Source: Dolomedes plantarius (Eukaryota > Arthropoda > Arachnida > Araneae > Dolomedidae). Taken from it: a stretch of DNA of 64,000 nt. The stretch is from assembly GCA_907164885.2 (NCBI GenBank), contig OU015492.1:191647039-191711038 (forward strand), written 5' to 3'. The position numbers and the translations under genes are program-made. The notes beneath the pieces were generated by a model. That model was not told where the DNA came from. It worked only from the letters and a program-made list of their open reading frames with translations, and made no database searches. Positions 58,208-64,000 of this stretch are shown piece by piece; position 1 is the first letter of the stretch; every line of letters starts with the position of its first letter.

Positions 58208-60024
58208 GGTTTTCGGATTAATCATGTTGATCTCCGAAGAAATAGTTCACCAAATGTTCTGCGGCCTGTTCTGATTAGTCCGAAACCAGTCATTATTTTG
58301 ATATTATATAGAAAAATTTAGAAAGCCACTGCACAGCAATCATCTACTATATATTACTTATCAACAGATAAGTAGGTATCATCAATAAAGAGAAGACTTG
58401 TTAGAATTTCTAATAAATTTTTCCCCTATTCATCATACTGATAGAATTTGTTGGTTTCATATTTCCATGGAAGTAAAAATATCGGGAATTTTCGTAGAAG
58501 TTTCGTAAAAGTTTCGAGTTTTTCGTTTTAATCATTTTGATCACTGAAGCAGTTCACCAATGGATCTGCGGCTTATTCTGATCGGTCCCACACCAGTCGC
58601 CACTTTTATAGCCTATAACAAATTTTAGGAAACCACTGCACAGTATTCATCAGGGAAATATTGCTTGTTTTCAACAGCTAAGTATGTGTCATCAATAAAT
58701 AAGAGAAGATTTGTTCGAATTCCTAATAAATTTTCCCCTATTCATCGTACTGATCGAATTTGTAGCCTTCATATTTCCATGGAAGTAAAAAGATCGGGAA
58801 TTTTCGTAGAAGTTTCGTAAAAGTTTCGAGTTTTTCGTTTTAATTATTTTGATTTCACCAAAGGCTCTGCGGCCTATACTGATGGGTCCGAAACTAACAG
58901 CTTTTTTTGTATCCTATAGCAAATTTTTGAAAGCCGCTGCACAGTTATATATTGCTTATTATCGACAGATAGGAAGGTATTATCAATAAATAAGAGACAG
59001 TTTGCTAGAATTTTTTATAAATTTTCCCTCTATTCAACATACTGTTCCTATATGGTAGCTTTGTATTTCCAAAGAAGTAAAACGATTGTGAAAGTTTCGA
59101 GGTCTTCTTATTAATCCTTTTGATCATTGAAACAGTACATCTAAGGTTCTGCAGCCTATACTGATTGGTCCGAATGCAGTCGCCATTTTTATATCCTATA
59201 GAAAATTTTCGAAGCCGCTGCATCGTTAAATATTACCTACTATCAACAGATAAGTAGGTATCATCAATAAAAAAAGATGATTTGTTAAAATTTCGAATAA
59301 ATTTTTCTTCTTTTCCTCGTACTGTTCTAATAAGTTAGTTTTATATTTCCAAGGAAGTAAAAACTTCGTAAAAGTTTCGTGATTTTCGAATTAATCCTTT
59401 TGATTTTTTGAAGCAGTGCACCAAAGGCTACTGTTCTGATCGGTCCGACATCAGTCGCCATTTTTATACCCTATAACAAATTTTATGAAACCGGGGCCTC
59501 CGTTACCTACGCTTTACAGAAACATTAGTAAATCCTGGTTTAGACAGATTCTTGAAGCACCTGAATGGCCCAGAAAGAAATCTGTTGCAATGTTTCGTCT
59601 TACATCCGGCCATGATTGCCTTCGTAAACACCCACATAGCATCAGCGTTGTTCCCCACTCTTTTTGCCCCTTATGTAATCTTAAGGAAGATATGGACATG
59701 TCACATCTATGCATATGCCCTGCTCTGCCCCGTATTTCGGTTTGGGGGCGCTACTGGCTGGCTCGGAACGCCCTATGTTCACAGATATACTGATGTCAAT
59801 TCGTTTTGTTACGTATTGTATTTGACATTCAGTTGTCTTTTAATATGCCATTGGAAAAAAAATTAGGAAACCACTGCTCAGTATTCATCAGGGAAATATT
59901 GTTCGTTATCAACAGATAAGTATGTGCCATCAATAAATAAGAGAAGATTTGTTAGAATTTCTAATAATTTTTTCTTCTATTCATCGTACTGTTCCAACAT
60001 GTTGGATTTATATCTCTATGAATG
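58208..60024. repeat. Five-unit tandem array, period about 280-310 bp, split by a LINE
   Basis: Units start at about 58208, 58519, 58827, 59100 and 59381. Each carries landmarks TCTGATCGGTCCGACACCAG, GGAAACCACTGCACAGTATT, CATCAATAAATAAGAGAAGA and TTTCCATGGAAGTAAAAA in the same order. The units are diverged from each other (several indels; shorter second and third spacing). The fifth is interrupted at 59493-59862 by a non-LTR retrotransposon fragment and resumes after it. A minus-strand frame at 59005-59223 crosses the fourth unit but is not conserved in the others, so coding is unlikely. Unrelated to the arrays at 1181 and 22118. Confidence 0.92.
59485..59862 (+). pseudogene. 5'-truncated non-LTR retrotransposon, ORF2 C-terminus
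   Basis: The inserted sequence proper is 59493-59862; the ATG at 59485 belongs to the host array. It encodes about 98 residues including MFRLTSGHDCLRKHPHSI and a C-terminal knuckle FCPLCNLKEDMDMSHLCIC (C-x2-C-x9-H-x3-C), then YWLARN and a stop at 59791-59793. The RLxTGHDxL...HxxxxxxSPxCPLC...DxxHLLxCPAL pattern is characteristic of the end of jockey/R1-type LINE ORF2 proteins. The segment ends with GGAAAAAAAA and is flanked by TTATGAAACC (59483-59492) and TTAGGAAACC (59863-59872), a 10-bp target duplication with one mismatch. It is a dead-on-arrival insertion; the exact clade is uncertain. Confidence 0.85.
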
Positions 60025-61435
60025 AAACTAAAAAGGACTGAAATGTGTAATTCTATTTTTTATTTATTTAACTTTTTTATTTATCTTAAACTTACGAAAA
60101 AGATAGAAACTGATCTGTAAAGTAAAGGAAGTTTTACTCCAAAAGAAAACCTAATATCAGTGATTTATTTTTCTTTCGATATAACCTCTAAACAATATAT
60201 AAGTTCAACGTTTCCCAACACTTCCGCTATAAAAATGGTACGAACCATAAAATGTAGGTTTTATAAATCTCGAAAAAGTAAAAACACTGAAAGAAAAAGA
60301 TTTACCACAAAAACATTTTTTCACAAGATCCTAAACTCTACAACAGAACCATGGCAAAATAATGTTTTTATGCGGTAATGACAGTTTTATGGGATAATGA
60401 CGTCTTTACATTTTGTATTCTGAAGTGAATTAAACTAAGAAGGTAGTTGTTACGTGGAGGTATATCTTACGATCAGTCATCTTTTTTTTTTTAATATTGC
60501 ATGTAAATTTTTAGATGATGATCTCCGTTTACGCTTTTTATAAATATCTTAAAATTTCAAAAAAGATTGTTTCTTTTAAAATACAGTTATAAGACAGTTA
60601 TAAAGTGGAAAACTTTTAGAGTCATTTACTACAAAAACTGCTTTCAGTTTAAAATTGGGATTAAAAATTTGTTTTGAACATGTATTAAATATATGAAGAT
60701 ATTGTTTCATTATACATATATAATGCTGATTATTGTTTAATCATATATTATCGAAATATGACTTAAGATTTGAAGGTGGAAAGAAATAAAGGATTAAAAA
60801 ATACTTGTCATAAATTTCGAGTGGATTACAAAATAAAAGAATTTTATTTATCGGAAAAAAAATCTGGAGGCTTATTCGATTTTACGATAAAAATTGGGAC
60901 GTATAGAAACTTCCTGGAATTATTAGTATTATTATGTGAGTATATTTTCTAAATATTGGTGTGACGCGCTGTTTTATTTAAACTGTACACTAAAATTCAT
61001 TCTCATCAAGTGCTAGAATTTAGACTTTTTAAAAAATTTACTAGAAATTCTTGAAATATTTTATTGTACGTTCCCTCTGCTAAAATTAAGTATTAAGCTA
61101 AATGTGTTCAATAATATATAACTATGTACTTTAACACAAACGCCACTGCAGAAGTGAAATGTTTCTTAAGTTTTTCCTTCACTGAAAAAAAAACAAGTTA
61201 AGAAATTAAGAATAATTAAACAACTAACTCTGAAATTCCGCGAAAGTTAAAAACACATGATTAATATCTTACCCAAGCTTTAAATACAAATAATTTTGCC
61301 CATATTTAACATACAAAAAAATACACTGTTCTAATGTAAATATGAAATTATAGTTCTAACACTCTGGATTACTGTGATAGAGAGGTAATACTGTATACGT
61401 ATATGTTAATGTAACTGGGCACAATTCGTGAATAG
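60025..61435. other. AT-rich intronic sequence, nothing recognised
   Basis: About 1.4 kb. Short lysine-rich frames (60160-60378, 60770-60952) have no motif. Confidence 0.45.
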
Positions 61436-62087
61436 TAGTACACTCAGGGCCGGATTTTCCTATAGGCTAACTAGGCTTCAGCCTACGGCCTCAAGATCAA
61501 GAGGGGCCTACATTCAAATTGTTAGCAAAATTAAAATTACACTATTCTAAAAACAGTGAACACTAAAACACTGGACCGAAAATAAGGAGAAAATAGATTT
61601 TGATGAACTTGTAGAAAAATTCTGTGTGAAAAAGTTTAGAAAGAAATTCTTCTAATCTACTATTTCATTTTAAATGTATACTTAGATTGAATCATTTCTT
61701 AAATAATATAACTATTAACATAAAATTTAATATGATGTACAATTTGAGATTTTCTTTTTTGTGATCTGGATTTTGTTTGAATAAAGTTCCATTTTTGGTT
61801 TAGTTTAAGACATAAAATTCATAATAATTCATACTTAAACTTTAAATGCGAATTATTAGGAAATAAATTTATCTGAATTGAATTTGGTTTAATCTTCAGT
61901 GTATTGAATATGTATAGGTTAGTACCAATAACAACATGTTTCATTTAATATATTTTTATATATCACAGTAATGATGTATTTTATTATCTCTCATGTAATT
62001 TACAAATTTAAAAATGAGAGGTGAAAGGGCCTCATAAGTGGAATAGCCTAGGGCCTCTTTTCATCTAAATCCGGCCCTGAGTACACT
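61436..62087. mobile_element. hAT-type MITE (CAGGGCCGGATTT ends), perfect 8-bp TSD
   Basis: A 636-bp element (61444-62079) with ends CAGGGCCGGATTT inverted at both sides (13 perfect bases) and perfect flanking repeats AGTACACT. Subterminal motifs TAGGC/GCCTA and GAGGGGCCT/GGGCCTC recur in inverted orientation. AT-rich core, no coding. The perfect target duplication suggests limited age. It lies within the inferred exchanger intron. Confidence 0.95.
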
Positions 62088-62934
62088 ACGTTAAAACAAT
62101 TGATCATGAATTTGCTTACCATACACTTTTCGATTAAATAATACATTTATTTAAAAATAAACAAGAGAGCAGAGATTTAACTACACGACGGCATCACATC
62201 TTCGCCTAGAGGACTGGAAATATTTGGATTTTACAATCCTGTTGCATCTGCGGTAATACTATGTTTGCTGCATACCAACGAGCATCTATATTCCTCGTGA
62301 GAAAGGTGGTTACCTAGGAGACCATATATTTCCTTTAAATCGGTTTTAAGAAGTTTAATCACACTCTCTCCCAGCACGTGCAGCCGCGTGGTCCAAGAAC
62401 CTTTTTTCCGAAACTCACAGGCAAACAACTAACTTGCGGCTAGTTGCACGACGACTGTCTTTACACACAGTTCTAGAACCGTTGAGCAAAAAATTGTGCC
62501 ATTCTTATTTCTGATGCCATTTTTACAAATATAAACTTTTGTAGCAGAGGAGAGTCAATGCGCATTCATTTACGCACCGCTGGATATTGATCAGTGGAAA
62601 CCAGTTCCCAAGACAGTCCGTAGAACGTCGACTTCCCTGTCTACTCCTGTAGGAGCCCAGAGTCCTAAGTCGATGTTTTCATAACAGTATGGCACATGAC
62701 GCAGTATATGTACTGTGCTTAAACAAAAATAAATTTTTAATGTCAACAAAACATTTTGAAATGCAGTACATAACAGTACATTACTATGGCTGATAAAATT
62801 AGATAAACTTAGTAGAACAAAGAGCTGCAATTTTCTTAAAATAATTTCTATTTAATTATTCAAGTAAAACACGCAAATTGAAATACGTGAATGTTAACCC
62901 CCTCCCCCGAACGTTGAATGTCAACTTTAAATTA
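62088..62934. other. Spacer, nothing recognised
   Basis: About 850 bp between two hAT-type elements. The part 62170-62460 is less AT-rich and hosts a 65-codon minus frame without motif. Confidence 0.4.
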
Positions 62935-63653
62935 GTAGTAGCCAGAGCCTGACTAAGGCAAGGGCATACGGGGCAGTTGCCCCGGGCCCCCACATCAGAG
63001 GGGGGCCCCCAAATCGAATAGAAAGTTTATTTTACGTTTCCTTCTTTAATGAACTTTTTTTTTAAAAAAATCAGTACAGTGTAAAATCCGTCAGTTTTAT
63101 GTTGGCTTCTTCATTAATCTATCGTATGAACACAAAAAATCTATATTTTGTAAATCCATGGCTTTCTAGGGCGGAATTTAGCTGAATTCCGCCCTAATGT
63201 CAGCAAGGTTATGAATTTGCCTGATATTGTTATTCACGATAAAAAAAGAAAAGAAATGATATTTATTGAAGTTGGTATAACAAGCCAGGATCAATTGCAA
63301 ATTGTTGAGAACGAAAAATCACAGAAATATAACGGATAAATTTAAATAGCATTTTTGTCAAATTTAGGCTTTTCAGATCTACTATATCCCTTTTAATGAT
63401 GGACATAGAATTGTCAGAAAATCAATAAAATGGACAGAACGATATTTCGTCTGACCATTGGAGGGGGGGGGGACCTTTATAGCTATTTTAGGTTCTAGTC
63501 AATTTTCTTGTTATATATCTATAATGAGGTGAAAAATTTAAATGCCTCCATAAAGTTCGGTTCTTCATTACTTAAGTAGTGAAGCAGAGGGGGACCCCCA
63601 AAGAAGTTTTTGCCCCGGGACCCAATTAGGCTAAGTCGGGCCCTGGTAGTAGC
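62935..63653. mobile_element. hAT-type element carrying an ORF fragment, perfect 8-bp TSD
   Basis: A 703-bp element (62943-63645) flanked by perfect repeats GTAGTAGC. Left end CAGAGCCTGACTAAG, right end complement of CAGGGCCCGACTTAG (13 of 15). G/C-rich subterminal blocks GCCCCGGG and GGGGGCCCCC/GGGGGTCCCCC occur at both sides. Near its centre is a 56-codon protein-like fragment (63172-63339) and a short hairpin (AGGGCGGAATT, 63168-63195). A run of nine G lies at 63463-63471. Confidence 0.92.
63172..63339 (+). pseudogene. Nuclease-like C-terminal ORF fragment inside hAT element
   Basis: An uninterrupted frame of about 55 residues with no obvious start of its own: NLPDIVIHDKKRKEMIFIEV, then GITSQDQLQIVENEKSQKY and a stop at 63337-63339. 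The PD...(D/E)-hydrophobic spacing (PDIVIHD, then IFIEVGI) and the following ENEK..KY resemble the C-terminal nuclease-like (PD-(D/E)XK type) segment found in reverse-transcriptase proteins of some non-LTR elements. I recognise the pattern but cannot name the exact family. It is far too short to be functional and is probably a captured or inserted relic. It is preceded by the small hairpin at 63168-63195. Confidence 0.55.
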
Positions 63654-64000
63654 CATCTGTAACAAATCAATAGTGAAGTTAAAAGTAAATAGTGAAATCA
63701 TACATATTTTTTACTTGTTTACACACTCATAAAACACCCTGAATAAATTAAATAATGCCAGCTTCTCTAAATCAAAGAAGTAATCTCTAATACTTCTTTA
63801 AAACGAAAAAATATTCTTTAAAATGAAATTTGACATTATGACATAAAAAAAAAAATATTTTAAAGAGGATTTAACAGAATGATGTTTGGACACCCAAACA
63901 ATGCTGGAAAAAAAAGTAAAGCAACTACGATAAACCTATGATCCTTCAGGAAAGGAGATTTGCATGTGTTTAGGGTGGTTTATTAAAGAAGGCAGTAAGG
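63654..64000. other. AT-rich end of window, nothing recognised
   Basis: About 350 bp of AT-rich sequence running off the window; read as exchanger intron by inference. Confidence 0.4.

Overview
The window is AT-rich eukaryotic DNA with spliced-gene architecture, long microsatellites and many decayed transposons. Tc1/mariner, pogo/Tigger, hAT, piggyBac-like, Helitron, BEL/Pao, LINE and SINE-type sequences occur together with one exon of a metazoan-type cation exchanger. This points to an animal, most likely an arthropod; the low GC and the transposon mix are compatible with a spider or another chelicerate, but that placement is inference. No prokaryotic, rRNA or functional tRNA gene is visible.

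The only cellular gene I can support is at 55375-56220 (+): a large initial coding exon (282 codons, ending at a GTGAGT donor) of a K+-dependent Na+/Ca2+ exchanger (SLC24/NCKX family). It carries the N-terminal region, the alpha-1 repeat and flanking membrane segments. The alpha-2 half is absent, so the window from 56221 to 64000 is read as the first part of a long intron; it holds a five-unit tandem array, a LINE fragment and two hAT-type elements.

Everything else is intergenic or intronic and dominated by mobile DNA. 1-3000: truncated Helitron, a three-unit tandem array, a hAT-type MITE. 6400-16500: a TTAA-flanked element, a hAT transposase relic, a Tigger relic, a short MITE, a second TTAA element and a piggyBac-like MITE. 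17200-25200: a second Helitron, three strong hairpins, a tandem duplication, a dispersed repeat pair and a Tc1 element with intact inverted repeats but a broken transposase. 26300-34600: two TTAA/fold-back elements, a large compound microsatellite, the one Helitron copy that keeps part of its helicase, a Tc1/mariner element whose transposase has a single premature stop, and a hAT MITE. 36200-43300: an old Tc1 relic split by an LTR-like repeat, then a degraded BEL/Pao retrotransposon with both LTRs and a SINE nested in its gag region, then a second copy of the LTR-like repeat. 45400-52000: another hAT element and the fourth Helitron.

No new multi-gene system was found. The signals most worth a second look are: a recurrent class of perfect or near-perfect hairpins with 9-14-nt spacers, including two adjacent ones with almost the same spacer; a group of elements ending in TTAAGGG; a hAT-type element carrying a short fragment resembling a nuclease-like domain; and the nested insertion histories.
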